In this document: positions 1 to 7,544 of the stretch, piece by piece
Layout of the letters: the number at the start of each line of letters is the position of its first letter
Numbering within the stretch: position 1 is the stretch's first letter
Assembly: GCF_023701485.1 (NCBI RefSeq)
Contig: NZ_JAMQBK010000008.1
Span: 1-64,000 of the forward strand
Direction of reading: 5' to 3'
Length of the DNA stretch: 64,000 bases
DNA from: Aporhodopirellula aestuarii
GTDB lineage: Bacteria; Planctomycetota; Planctomycetia; Pirellulales; Pirellulaceae
Program-made: the position numbers and the translations under genes
The notes under the pieces: generated by a model
What the model saw: only the letters and a program-made list of their open reading frames with translations
Told to the model about the DNA's origin: nothing
Database searches by the model: none

Positions 1-445
1 GGCCTACAGTTCGCGGCAGTCTCGCCAGATGATTTCTGCATACCTGCTTAGCGGCGCGGCGCCTTTCATGCTTGCCTCCCGGCTGGACCCCTGGGGCGAG
101 CGGGCTGCACAGCGAGAAAGCCTGCAGCCAGACCCGCTGCGAGCTCGGCTCTCCCGAGACCTCCCGATCCGGGGCGAGATGAGAGCCGGTCTCGGAGGGA
201 CGTCGATTGTATTACTGAAGGATTGCAAATGAAGCGGAACGGCGCGAGCCGTCCGGTGACTCGGGACCGGACGGCTTGCGCCGTTCCGCTAAAAAAGGCA
301 CTAAAACAATCGATGTCCCATCGAGCCAATCGAGGCGTTTGCAAAGTCGCACGGCCTCGCAGGGCAGGGGAGTGCGGTTGAGCCCGCTTTCCGCGATCTC
401 GGTAGAGGCGGGCAGAAGTAGGCCAGGGCAGCGGCCCCAGAGCCG
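1..445. other. Left-edge stretch without a convincing gene
   Basis: No reading frame here looks like a protein: the open frames on both strands are short, Arg/Pro/Ser-rich and without recognisable motifs. The only structure seen is the palindromic element at 233-290, listed separately, which is followed by a run of six A. The tail of a gene lying to the left cannot be excluded, but nothing supports it. Confidence 0.5.
233..290. repeat. Inverted-pair palindromic repeat, copy A
   Basis: Two 25-bp arms (233-257 and 266-290) are inverted copies with one mismatch, separated by 8 bp. The left arm begins AGCGGAACGGCGCGAGCCGT. Each arm is itself a small hairpin: at 239-252 ACGGC and GCCGT enclose the loop GCGA. 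The same element recurs at 1519-1594 and 63171-63228, so it is a dispersed family. The layout (two self-complementary units in inverted orientation) resembles REP/BIME elements of other bacteria; that relationship is inferred. Confidence 0.85.
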
Positions 446-1312
446 CTATTCCGGTTGGCGAATCCAGTGCCGAATTCGAGATTGCTGGGCAGTCACCTCA
501 GGCTGTGACTCACGCGGGCGGGCTTCGCTGGCTAATCGCCCTTGCACCGATGTGGGCTGCGGAGCGAACTGAGGCCGGGTTGACGGTGCCGGGGTAGCCA
601 CCGTCGCTGGAGACTCAGACGTGGGGCTGCCGGTGTAAGCCCGCTCGCTCGCGTCGGCAAGAATGGACTGGGGCAGGTCGCTCGCCATTTCCCAAGGGGC
701 GCGACGTTGATTGGCCTGTGGACCCGCGCCAGCGGTGATTCGCATCGCCTCGTATCCCCGCGAGATCGCGTTTGGGTCGGACCCCCGGTTCGCGATCGTA
801 TCGAAAGACGGGTAGGCGGCCGGGGCGTTTCGCTGGGCGCGTGAGTCTTGGTGCGTTGCCAATGCGTCGAATCGGCCGTCAGTGAAATGGGGCGTCGAAA
901 GCGGCACGGCGAGATCGTCGTACGTCAGCGGCACGCGGAGGTCACGACGCGGGCGAGCGACTGCGTCGGACGGGATGCCACGAGGCACATTCGGGGCAAA
1001 CGCCTGCGAGGCCAGCGTCATGGGTTGGTTCGGTTGGCCGTGGTTGTTGGCACTGCCCGGATCGGATTCCGGGTTGACGAACAGTTGCTCGAACGTGATC
1101 GATTCACCCGTGATGGCGAGATCCGATGACGGACCGGTCGCCAGAAGCGAATCGTTGTGTTCGGGGCCGGACTCGACAGGAGCTCGTCGAAAGGGCAGGG
1201 CTGCGACGGTGCCGCCGATGATGATCAGGGCGCCGATAGTGAGATTTCGCACGATAGGGGACTCGTAAGCTGGATGGTGGATGAGACCAGCTTCGTCCTT
1301 GAAACGGCACAT
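446..1312 (-). CDS. Hypothetical membrane-anchored protein
   Basis: The 288-aa protein has a short N-terminal segment followed by one hydrophobic stretch at about residues 23-42 ([18 protein letters not shown]). The remainder is a long hydrophilic, Pro/Ala/Ser/Thr-rich region with no recognised domain. This fits a single-pass membrane protein with a mostly disordered extracytoplasmic part, or an uncleaved signal anchor. The start at 1312 is an ATG with only a weak ribosome-binding site; a GTG about 20 codons downstream, just before the hydrophobic segment, is an alternative. I do not recognise the family. It stands alone, 229 bp after the next minus-strand gene upstream of it in transcription. 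Confidence 0.6.
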   Translation of the reverse strand: MCRFKDEAGLIHHPAYESPIVRNLTIGALIIIGGTVAALPFRRAPVESGPEHNDSLLATGPSSDLAITGESITFEQLFVNPESDPGSANNHGQPNQPMTLASQAFAPNVPRGIPSDAVARPRRDLRVPLTYDDLAVPLSTPHFTDGRFDALATHQDSRAQRNAPAAYPSFDTIANRGSDPNAISRGYEAMRITAGAGPQANQRRAPWEMASDLPQSILADASERAYTGSPTSESPATVATPAPSTRPQFAPQPTSVQGRLASEARPRESQPEVTAQQSRIRHWIRQPE

Positions 1313-1425
1313 TTTTTCGCTTCATGCGTGTGCTTGTCTCTCCTTCATCGGCTTCGTCCCCAGCGAAAATCCCGAGATTTTAGTTCCGGCGGCAGAACCC
1401 GGGCATTCGCGAAAGTTGCCGGGTT

Positions 1426-1499
1426 GGGAGTTGGGAGTTGGGAGTTGGGAGTTGGGAGTTGGGAGTTGGGAGTTGGGAGTTGGGAGTTGGGAGTTGGGG
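1426..1499. repeat. Heptanucleotide tandem repeat (GGGAGTT)10
   Basis: Ten perfect copies of GGGAGTT occupy 1426-1495, followed by GGGG. Runs of three G every 7 bp match the G3N4 G-quadruplex pattern, so this strand could fold into several adjacent quadruplexes. It lies upstream of the minus-strand gene 446-1312 and next to palindrome copy B. The same unit in the same orientation recurs eight times at 52599-52654. Heptanucleotide STRR repeats are known from cyanobacteria; any link is only by analogy. Confidence 0.95.
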
Positions 1500-1518
1500 C
1501 AAATCCTGCTGCTTTGTT

Positions 1519-1594
1519 AGCGGTGCGGCGCGAGCCGCCCGGTGAATCGCGAACAACTTACTCGCTGGGACCGGGCGGCTCGCGCCGCTCCGCT
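1519..1594. repeat. Inverted-pair palindromic repeat, copy B
   Basis: Arms 1519-1543 and 1570-1594 are 25-bp inverted copies with one mismatch and a 26-bp spacer. It is the same family as 233-290, but here the inner stem reads GCGGC-GCGA-GCCGC instead of ACGGC-GCGA-GCCGT: the outer pair changed from A:T to G:C on both sides, a compensatory change. It is preceded by TTTGTTAGCGG, a string also seen after each hairpin of the array at 57403-58000. Confidence 0.85.
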
Positions 1595-1710
1595 ATTAAA
1601 GACACCCGGCTCGTGCGGGAGTCGATGGTAACGAGCGGGTGCCACCGCGATCGGCTTGGGGCGATGGGCCGGCTTGCTTGGAGGCGGATTACAGATTCGC
1701 GGCGCCGTGG

Positions 1711-2481
1711 TTAGGCAGCTCGATTGACCTGTTCGGCGGAGAGACTGCCGATCGCTTCGCCGAGTTTGTCGAGCACGATGTCGCGGAGGACCACGGGGCG
1801 GGCCATCCAGGCCCGGTTGAGCACTAGCTCGATGCCGAGGTAGACGTCTTCGGAAAAAATCGCACGCATCGACTTGGTTAATGAATCGTTGGTGCCGCGG
1901 CCGGGATGGTTGCGTCTGACTTTCAGGTCCGGCGCCGTCACGTAAAGTTCTTCCACAAGATCGAGGCACCAGTCCAATTCGTCAGGACGTGCAGGATCGT
2001 ATAGCAATCCGACGTCGCCGCGACGCCAACGCCCCTCGCTGGTCTTGGCGTCGAAGGTTCGCACGGAGAGATGAACGACATAGGTCCAGCTCCTGAGCAG
2101 GTCGAGGATTTGGCGTTCGATCCGGTTCCGATACGGGGTGTAGATCTCTTCGACGATCGCATCCCGCGTCGATTGAGGAAGTGCCCGCGCGGCGGGAGAA
2201 TGCAGTTCGCGGTGATGCAGCGATCGACCGACGTCGATTAAGTCGGCTCGGTATTCGTTGCAGATGATCGTCGCGCCGCTTCGGTAGGCGAGACGTCGGG
2301 CGGCAAGGTTGGATTCTCGGTCGATGCCCGCTCTCGCCAATGGGGCGTGATGGACGGCTCCCGCGACGATCGACTGATCTCGCAGGATGGTTGCCGATTC
2401 GAGTTGGGTACCTTCGAGGCGTGAGCGAAGACGCGACGGGGTTTTCCATCCGCCGGTGTCGCATGTGATCAGCAGGCTCAT
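1711..2481 (-). CDS. N-formylglutamate amidohydrolase-like protein, possibly degenerate
   Basis: The 256-aa protein resembles the N-formylglutamate amidohydrolase (FGase) family, metal-dependent enzymes that release formate from N-formylglutamate in histidine degradation. Seen: an N-terminal [10 protein letters not shown] segment, VVHLSVRTF near the middle, and [10 protein letters not shown], the family's typical DxGLLYDP segment. As I remember the family, the first motif is usually CEHGG and the second SVHSF; here the His residues are Thr and Arg, so metal binding may be altered or lost. The start is set at 2481 because its ATG overlaps the aroA stop as ATGA (2478-2481), implying translational coupling. 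No histidine-utilisation genes are nearby, so the substrate is unknown. Confidence 0.7.
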   Translation of the reverse strand: MSLLITCDTGGWKTPSRLRSRLEGTQLESATILRDQSIVAGAVHHAPLARAGIDRESNLAARRLAYRSGATIICNEYRADLIDVGRSLHHRELHSPAARALPQSTRDAIVEEIYTPYRNRIERQILDLLRSWTYVVHLSVRTFDAKTSEGRWRRGDVGLLYDPARPDELDWCLDLVEELYVTAPDLKVRRNHPGRGTNDSLTKSMRAIFSEDVYLGIELVLNRAWMARPVVLRDIVLDKLGEAIGSLSAEQVNRAA

Positions 2482-3914
2482 GGTGCACTCGCCCCGCCGG
2501 GCAGGCCGGTCGTCCAAACGTGAGCACGGCCGGTCAAGGATTCGAGGTCAGCCCAAAAGTCCGGGTAGGTCTTGCGGGTGCAGGCGGGGTCAGCGATTTC
2601 GATTCCGGCCAGACGCAGTCCGAGCAGTGCGAAGCTCATGGCCATCCGGTGGTCGTTGTATGTCTCGAATACGACCCCCTGCGGATTGCGGGTGGAGAGC
2701 GTGCCGGATAGATCGCCGAGTGGGTGAATCGTCAGCCCGTCGTCATGCTCGTCGATCCGGCCGCCAAGCTTTCTCAGTTCGATCGCGAGGTTGCCGATCC
2801 GGTCGGTCTCTTTGAATCGGTTGTGGGCGACTCCCCGGACGCGAGTCGGGCCGTCGGCGAAAAGTGCGACAACAGCGAGTGTTTGAACGGTGTCGCTGAT
2901 TTCACCCATCTCGACGTCGATCCCGCGAAGAGGGCCGCCGACGATCTCAATGCCGGTGTCCTGCGCGATGTATTCGCAGCCCATCATCTCGAGCACTCGT
3001 GCGAATTGAACGTCGCCTTGCGAAGCGTTCTCGTCGAGACCTTCGACCAAGACTCGGCCACCCGTGATCGCGGCGGCCGCCCAAAAGTAACTGGCCGCCG
3101 AGGCGTCTGGTTCGACGTCGAATTCGCAGCCATGGAAAGAACCGTCAACGGTGACGCAGCGGAGGTTGCTCCAGGAATCGTCGCCTTCGAATTCCCAATG
3201 CGTTGAGCCGCCGAATGCTTTGATCAGTTGAGCGGTCATCCGCACGTAGGGGACGGAGACCAGTTCACCGATGATTTCGATCCGTACTGGTTTGCCAGCA
3301 ATGGGGCCGGCCATCATCAGGCCGCTGAGGTATTGGCTGCTGACGTCACCGCCGACTCGCATCGGTTGTCCCGTCCAGCCCATCGAATCGATTTCGACGG
3401 GAGGGCATTTTCCGTCCGAAGTGGCGACGATCCATCCGTCCAGAGCCGGAGCGATCGCGTCGACCAAGTCGCCGATCGGCCGTTCGTGCATCCGCTCGGT
3501 GCCCGACAATCGGTATTTGCCACCAAAGGCGGACAGAGCGGCAGTCAAGAATCGGACCGTCGTGCCGCTGTTGGCGATGAACATATCGACGGGCTCATCG
3601 GAGCTGATTTTCCTGGCGTCGTCGCTGACGACTCCGCCGACGCCCTCGACGACGAGCGTCCGGCCGCCGTCAACAGGTTTGATCGAGACGCCGATTTTAG
3701 CCAGCGAGTCGATCATGACTTCGGTGTCTTCGCTGACCAGCGTGCCCGCCAGACGGCTGGTTCCGCTGGCGAAGGCGGCACAGATCAATGCCCGGTTGGT
3801 AAGGCTTTTGCTACCCGGGGGACGCATCTTGCCTTCGACGGGTCCGCCTGGAATGACGCAAATTCTCGTTGTAGGCGAGGCGACGGGTGCATCATTGGCG
3901 GCGGGCTGTGTCAT
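2478..3914 (-). CDS. aroA: 3-phosphoshikimate 1-carboxyvinyltransferase (EPSP synthase)
   Basis: EPSP synthase transfers the enolpyruvyl group of PEP to shikimate 3-phosphate, the sixth step of the shikimate pathway, in the cytoplasm. The 478-aa protein carries the PEP-binding PGSKSLTNRAL motif at about residues 33-43, NSGTTVRFL near 115, SSQYLSGLMMAGP in the middle and ETDRIGNLAIELRKLGG towards the C-terminus, the last including the second active-site loop. It is somewhat longer than the usual ~430-450 residues because of a short N-terminal extension. It appears to be first in a pair with the FGase-like gene (ATGA overlap) and follows a small membrane-protein gene by 3 bp, so all three are probably cotranscribed on the minus strand. 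Confidence 0.97.
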   Translation of the reverse strand: MTQPAANDAPVASPTTRICVIPGGPVEGKMRPPGSKSLTNRALICAAFASGTSRLAGTLVSEDTEVMIDSLAKIGVSIKPVDGGRTLVVEGVGGVVSDDARKISSDEPVDMFIANSGTTVRFLTAALSAFGGKYRLSGTERMHERPIGDLVDAIAPALDGWIVATSDGKCPPVEIDSMGWTGQPMRVGGDVSSQYLSGLMMAGPIAGKPVRIEIIGELVSVPYVRMTAQLIKAFGGSTHWEFEGDDSWSNLRCVTVDGSFHGCEFDVEPDASAASYFWAAAAITGGRVLVEGLDENASQGDVQFARVLEMMGCEYIAQDTGIEIVGGPLRGIDVEMGEISDTVQTLAVVALFADGPTRVRGVAHNRFKETDRIGNLAIELRKLGGRIDEHDDGLTIHPLGDLSGTLSTRNPQGVVFETYNDHRMAMSFALLGLRLAGIEIADPACTRKTYPDFWADLESLTGRAHVWTTGLPGGASAP

Positions 3915-3917
3915 GAT

Positions 3918-4211
3918 TTATCCCGCGAAAAACGGGTCGTTCGATTCGCTAAGTGTTTGTTGGCCAGGGATCCACAACGACCCGACCACCATCAACGACA
4001 AGGTCGTCGTGTGGATCAGCCACGCCGCATTCTGCATCATAACAGTGTGGGCCGTCACGAGCGTCATTACGATCAAAACAGCGAGAAAACGCCGTTCCGC
4101 TTTCCGAGCGGCCATTCCGGTGGTCAACTTCGCCAACATCAGGGCCAGCAGGGCAATGATGGGGAGCCCGAGGGCGCTGAATGCCGACGCGATAAATACG
4201 ATTTGAGCCAT
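3918..4211 (-). CDS. Small hypothetical membrane protein
   Basis: The 97-aa protein has a long hydrophobic segment at residues 1-25 (beginning MAQIVFIASAFSALGLP), a basic stretch (AARKAERR) and two further hydrophobic segments, so it likely spans the membrane two or three times. The ATG at 4211 was chosen over a longer frame because it starts directly at the first hydrophobic segment and has AAGGA about 9 bp upstream. It ends 3 bp before aroA on the same strand and probably leads that transcript. I recognise no family; no link to the shikimate pathway is visible in the protein itself. Confidence 0.65.
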   Translation of the reverse strand: MAQIVFIASAFSALGLPIIALLALMLAKLTTGMAARKAERRFLAVLIVMTLVTAHTVMMQNAAWLIHTTTLSLMVVGSLWIPGQQTLSESNDPFFAG

Positions 4212-4502
4212 TACTTTACATCCTTGTGCTGAGCAGAAAAGACTCGAGCGATCGTGCTCGAGGGTCGGGCGAACGATCCTTGCTGGCCGCGACAATTTCT
4301 TTCTCTCGTATTTTGCCCCCCGCTGGAAAGGTCGAACTTGAGCGAAATTTGAAAAAAAGAGCCAGAAAAATCGATGCGACCGGATTAACCCTCAAATTCT
4401 TCCCATTTTGACTCATCGCCAACGGGATCGATCGCCGAAAAACGAGAAGGATGCGTCGTCTGTCGATTTTGCCTCAAAAATACCAACGTTTTCGGTCCTC
4501 TC

Positions 4503-5033
4503 ATGGCTATTACCCAACTTCGCAACGCTGCCGGTCGCGTTTCGAGCCGGATGATCCCTTCGCGTCATCCGTCGCGACGTGTGAATCTGTGTTTCACCCT
4601 GGTCGCCGTCATCGCGATGCCCTGCGTTTCGCTGGTCGGCGGATGCCGGTTGTGTGCCGATTGCGATTTGGAATCGTATCCTTCGTACGGCGGCGTGTGG
4701 CAGCGGACGTTGCGAGATTCCGGACGCGTCGGCAGTATCTTCGATCCTGGCGGCAGTCGCGCGGCGGACTTGTCTGCACGCGTCGACGCGGACGACGCCG
4801 ATGCGAGAAGACAGCAGGGAATGCGGAGTGGTGGTGACGACGAAATGTCGGACGGCGAAGGTGCCGAACTCAATGATGACGAACGATCGCTTGACGACAG
4901 AGAGATGAACGATTCGGAGCGTCGTGAGCTCGACGAAAATAATCTGAGAGAAATGGAGGATCGATTCCGCGACCTCGATTTGCAAGATATCAACTACCAA
5001 GCTCCCAGCGATGAGTCGCTGGGTTGGGAATAA
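4503..5033 (+). CDS. Hypothetical lipoprotein, acidic
   Basis: The 176-aa protein starts with a basic region, then a hydrophobic segment (about residues 28-47) ending in LVGGC, a lipobox-like sequence, so Cys48 is probably lipidated. The mature part contains CRLCADC immediately after the lipobox and then an extremely acidic, Asp/Glu/Arg-rich helical region of about 100 residues (for example DDREMNDSERRELDENNLR). No domain is recognised. The two extra Cys next to the anchor could form a disulphide. It is a single gene closed by a clear terminator at 5102-5127. Confidence 0.65.
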   Translation: MAITQLRNAAGRVSSRMIPSRHPSRRVNLCFTLVAVIAMPCVSLVGGCRLCADCDLESYPSYGGVWQRTLRDSGRVGSIFDPGGSRAADLSARVDADDADARRQQGMRSGGDDEMSDGEGAELNDDERSLDDREMNDSERRELDENNLREMEDRFRDLDLQDINYQAPSDESLGWE

Positions 5034-5101
5034 CGAGTCGAGGCGGTCAATGCGGTCGCCACGTCGCATTGAAACACCACTCGATCGAATCACTCGATCA
5101 C

Positions 5102-5127
5102 AAACCGGCCGTATGGGCCGGTTTTTT
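5102..5127 (+). terminator. Rho-independent terminator
   Basis: A perfect 9-bp stem (AAACCGGCC at 5102-5110 with GGCCGGTTT at 5116-5124) encloses the loop GTATG and runs into six T (5122-5127). It lies about 70 bp after the stop of the lipoprotein gene ending at 5033. Confidence 0.85.
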
Positions 5128-5339
5128 GATGCGCGGGCCTCTCCCTCCGTCATCGTCCTTGGATGAAAATTCCTTGCGAGTTGCGAAAATTGGGGGAAAC
5201 CGATTTCGATCGCCGAACGCCGTATGGTTTTTCCACCTACAATTGGCGTCGCAGCAACGGCGTGAATTGGTGCTCTCGCGTAACCCGCCCTACGAGAATC
5301 ATGCTTGGGGTGTTATGAAAGTGGCCGTATTACAGTTCA

Positions 5340-6392
5340 TTGCTGGACTGGTCACGCTTCCCCCAAGGCAACCCTCAATTGTTCAAGGTCGATCCGCGCA
5401 AACTCGTCGGGCCCGCGATGGCGCTGGTCCTGTTCGCATTCGCAATCAGGTTGCTGATCAGCGAAGCGGGAAAAATTTCTCGCGAGGAATTCATGGGCGG
5501 CTTGACCAGCATCGAGCCCGCCTACTTGGTGATCGCCGCGTTCTTGATCGCGCTCAACTATGGGCTGTTGACCTGTTACGATCTGCTGGCGCTGCGATAC
5601 GTTTGCCGAGTGTTGCCTCTGCGACGCGTCGCACTGGTCGCGTTTTTGGGCTATTCGCTCGGCAATAATCTCGGCACGTTGATCGCTGCGGCGCCGATTC
5701 GATATCGCTTCTATCATCGTTGGGGACTGACTCACACGCAGATCGTGGCGTTAATGTCAGTGCTCGCGTTGACGTTCTGGTCGGGGGTCTGCGTGCTCGG
5801 TGGTATCGCGTTGACGTTGGCTCCGATCGAGTTGCCGGCCAAATATGCGTTGCCATTTGGAACCAGAACGCTGGGCATCATCCTCTTATCGGTGACGTGT
5901 TTCTATGGGCTGGTATGTTTGTTTTGGCACAAGCCGTGGCCGATCGGAAAGTTGCATTTGCGTCCACCTTCGGTGGGGTTGGCATCGGTGCAGGCTGCGG
6001 TCGCGGCTGTCGATTTGCTGATCTCGGCGACGGCGCTTTATCTGGTCATGCCCGGCTATGCGGTCGTGCCGTTTCCGATGGTGCTCGCGGCGTACCTTGT
6101 GGCTATCGTGGTCTCACTGATCTCTCAAGTGCCCGGTGGTTTGGGCGTGCTTGAACTGATCCTCTGGACATTGCTTAAAGATACAGTTGGGCAACCCGTG
6201 CTCGCGTCGGTGTTGATTTTCCGAATCCTGTACTACATCTTGCCTCTGTTTGTGGGCATGATCGTGTTGGTCGGTCACGAAATTTACGCTGGCGCGATCG
6301 AAGCTCAGACGGATGCCAAGATCGAACGGAGTCGGCCACCCGAACCGCCACGTCCGAAAAATCCTGACCCACCTTTTATAGACGCATCATGA
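5340..6392 (+). CDS. YbhN/UPF0104-type integral membrane protein (LPG synthase TM-domain family)
   Basis: The 350-aa protein has about eight hydrophobic helices and the hallmarks of the lysylphosphatidylglycerol synthase transmembrane family: [27 protein letters not shown] in the middle (conserved N/G/R-rich core) and [14 protein letters not shown] near the C-terminus. In MprF this region flips or organises lipids; here no synthetase domain is attached, so it is a stand-alone membrane protein whose substrate is unknown. The C-terminal tail is Pro-rich and cytoplasmic. The start is uncertain: the frame opens after a stop at 5316-5318 and the first candidate is a TTG at 5340. The stop overlaps the msrB start as ATGA, so the two are translationally coupled. 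Confidence 0.8.
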   Translation: MLDWSRFPQGNPQLFKVDPRKLVGPAMALVLFAFAIRLLISEAGKISREEFMGGLTSIEPAYLVIAAFLIALNYGLLTCYDLLALRYVCRVLPLRRVALVAFLGYSLGNNLGTLIAAAPIRYRFYHRWGLTHTQIVALMSVLALTFWSGVCVLGGIALTLAPIELPAKYALPFGTRTLGIILLSVTCFYGLVCLFWHKPWPIGKLHLRPPSVGLASVQAAVAAVDLLISATALYLVMPGYAVVPFPMVLAAYLVAIVVSLISQVPGGLGVLELILWTLLKDTVGQPVLASVLIFRILYYILPLFVGMIVLVGHEIYAGAIEAQTDAKIERSRPPEPPRPKNPDPPFIDAS

Positions 6393-6805
6393 CGCAAGAA
6401 TCCAACAAAGAATCGTCACCCAAGTACAACGAACTCGACGCCAAAGCGGCACGGGTGATCCTGCACAAAGGAACCGAGGCTCCCGGGCCGGGCGGTTACA
6501 CGCTGACGACCGACAGCGGCACGTATATCTGTCGCCGCTGCAACGCGCCGCTTTATCGCAGCGAAGATAAGTTCAACAGTCATTGCGGATGGCCGAGTTT
6601 CGACGACGAAATCGAAGGAGCTGTACGGCGTGAACCCGACGCCGATGGGCGACGGATCGAGATCGTGTGTAACAACTGCGGCGGTCACCTCGGTCACGTG
6701 TTCCACGGCGAACGCCTAACCGAGAAAAACACGCGTCACTGCGTCAACAGCATCTCGATGCGGCTGATCCCCGCCGGCGAACCGTTGCCCGAGAAGATCG
6801 TCTAA
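6389..6805 (+). CDS. msrB: Peptide-methionine (R)-S-oxide reductase
   Basis: MsrB reduces the R-epimer of methionine sulfoxide in proteins. The 138-aa protein is the normal single-domain length. It shows both zinc-binding Cys pairs (CRRC near residue 48 and CNNC near 94), the substrate-binding HCGWPSF motif, GGHLGHVF, and the catalytic Cys in RHCVNS with SISM after it. There is no signal peptide, so it is cytoplasmic. ATG 6389 overlaps the preceding stop by ATGA. Pairing with a YbhN-type membrane protein has no obvious metabolic explanation. Confidence 0.96.
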   Translation: MTQESNKESSPKYNELDAKAARVILHKGTEAPGPGGYTLTTDSGTYICRRCNAPLYRSEDKFNSHCGWPSFDDEIEGAVRREPDADGRRIEIVCNNCGGHLGHVFHGERLTEKNTRHCVNSISMRLIPAGEPLPEKIV

Positions 6806-6894
6806 CGCTGCTCCCGAACAAAACGCAGCCGCCAACGCCTAAAATGATTCGAAAAAGGGGCCAGGCATCTGAGCCATGCCAATCGCACTGCGTC

Positions 6895-6929
6895 AGAAGC
6901 TAGAAGCTAGAAGCTAACAGCTAACAGCT
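6895..6929. repeat. Heptanucleotide tandem repeat (AGAAGCT)3(AACAGCT)2
   Basis: Three copies of AGAAGCT (6895-6915) are followed by two of AACAGCT (6916-6929). The unit length is exactly 7 bp, as in the GGGAGTT repeats at 1426 and 52599, but the sequence differs. It fills the convergent space between msrB and the oxidase subunit III gene and abuts the stop codon of the latter. Confidence 0.9.
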
Positions 6930-6932
6930 AAC

Positions 6933-7520
6933 TTAAAACCCGCCGGTCGTGATCATAAACGCGGCGAGCATGCAGAGCCAAACGAGGTCGAGAAAGTGCC
7001 AGTAGTGGGCGGCGAAATCGACCGGCCAATATCGTTCGTGGTCGTAGCGTCCACGTGCTGCTCGCACACCAACGATCCCCAGCGAGATGACTCCACCGGC
7101 GACGTGCAACGCGTGCAGGAACGCCAGGACGACGACCATGCCGGCCACGCCTTTTCCGGTTCCGCCCTGCATCGCCGGTCCGCTCAGCAGGTCCAACATC
7201 GACTGATACTGGATCAACATGAACAACACCGCCGACACGGCGCAGGCGGCGAGCAACACGGCCGTGATCACGCGTTTGCTTCGCCGAACGGTTCGCGTGG
7301 CGACGTGAACCATCGCGCTGATTCCGATCAAGATCAGCGTGCTCAACAGAAAACTCGACGGTAGCTGCACCGCACTCTGTGGGTCACCTTGCCGAGACGC
7401 CGCGTAAAGACCGTAGAGCAACAGGCTGCTCACGAAGAAGACCAACAACGTACCGAGAAACAGCCAACCGCCTTGACGGTAACGCAGGTCTGTCGGCAAG
7501 CGAGATGCAGAATTGGGCAC
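6933..7520 (-). CDS. Haem-copper oxidase subunit III family protein
   Basis: The 195-aa protein has about five transmembrane helices and matches subunit III of cytochrome c/quinol oxidases, an inner-membrane subunit supporting the proton-pumping core. Diagnostic parts are GGWLFLGTLLVFF at the N-terminus, FLHALHVAGGVISL in the middle and YWPVDFAAHYWHFLDLVWL near the C-terminus, where the HYWHFLD..W motif is typical. The length fits the five-helix CyoC/CtaE-like type. No subunit I, II or assembly gene is present in the window, so it is either an orphan subunit or part of an oxidase encoded elsewhere. The U32 gene lies upstream of it on the same strand, 24 bp away. Confidence 0.88.
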   Translation of the reverse strand: MPNSASRLPTDLRYRQGGWLFLGTLLVFFVSSLLLYGLYAASRQGDPQSAVQLPSSFLLSTLILIGISAMVHVATRTVRRSKRVITAVLLAACAVSAVLFMLIQYQSMLDLLSGPAMQGGTGKGVAGMVVVLAFLHALHVAGGVISLGIVGVRAARGRYDHERYWPVDFAAHYWHFLDLVWLCMLAAFMITTGGF

Positions 7521-7544
7521 TGAAATCTTTGGATCGGTGTGTGT

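Noticed and set aside
233-300. Palindrome copy A as a transcription terminator
   Set aside because: On the plus strand it is followed by A, not T; on the minus strand T precede the hairpin, so it does not fit an intrinsic terminator.
3228-4232. Long plus-strand frames opposite aroA
   Set aside because: Asp/Arg/His-rich shadows; aroA is unambiguous.
4413-5153. Minus-strand 246-aa frame opposite the acidic lipoprotein gene
   Set aside because: It is Arg/Thr/Ala-rich and lacks motifs; the plus strand has a lipobox and a terminator in the right place.
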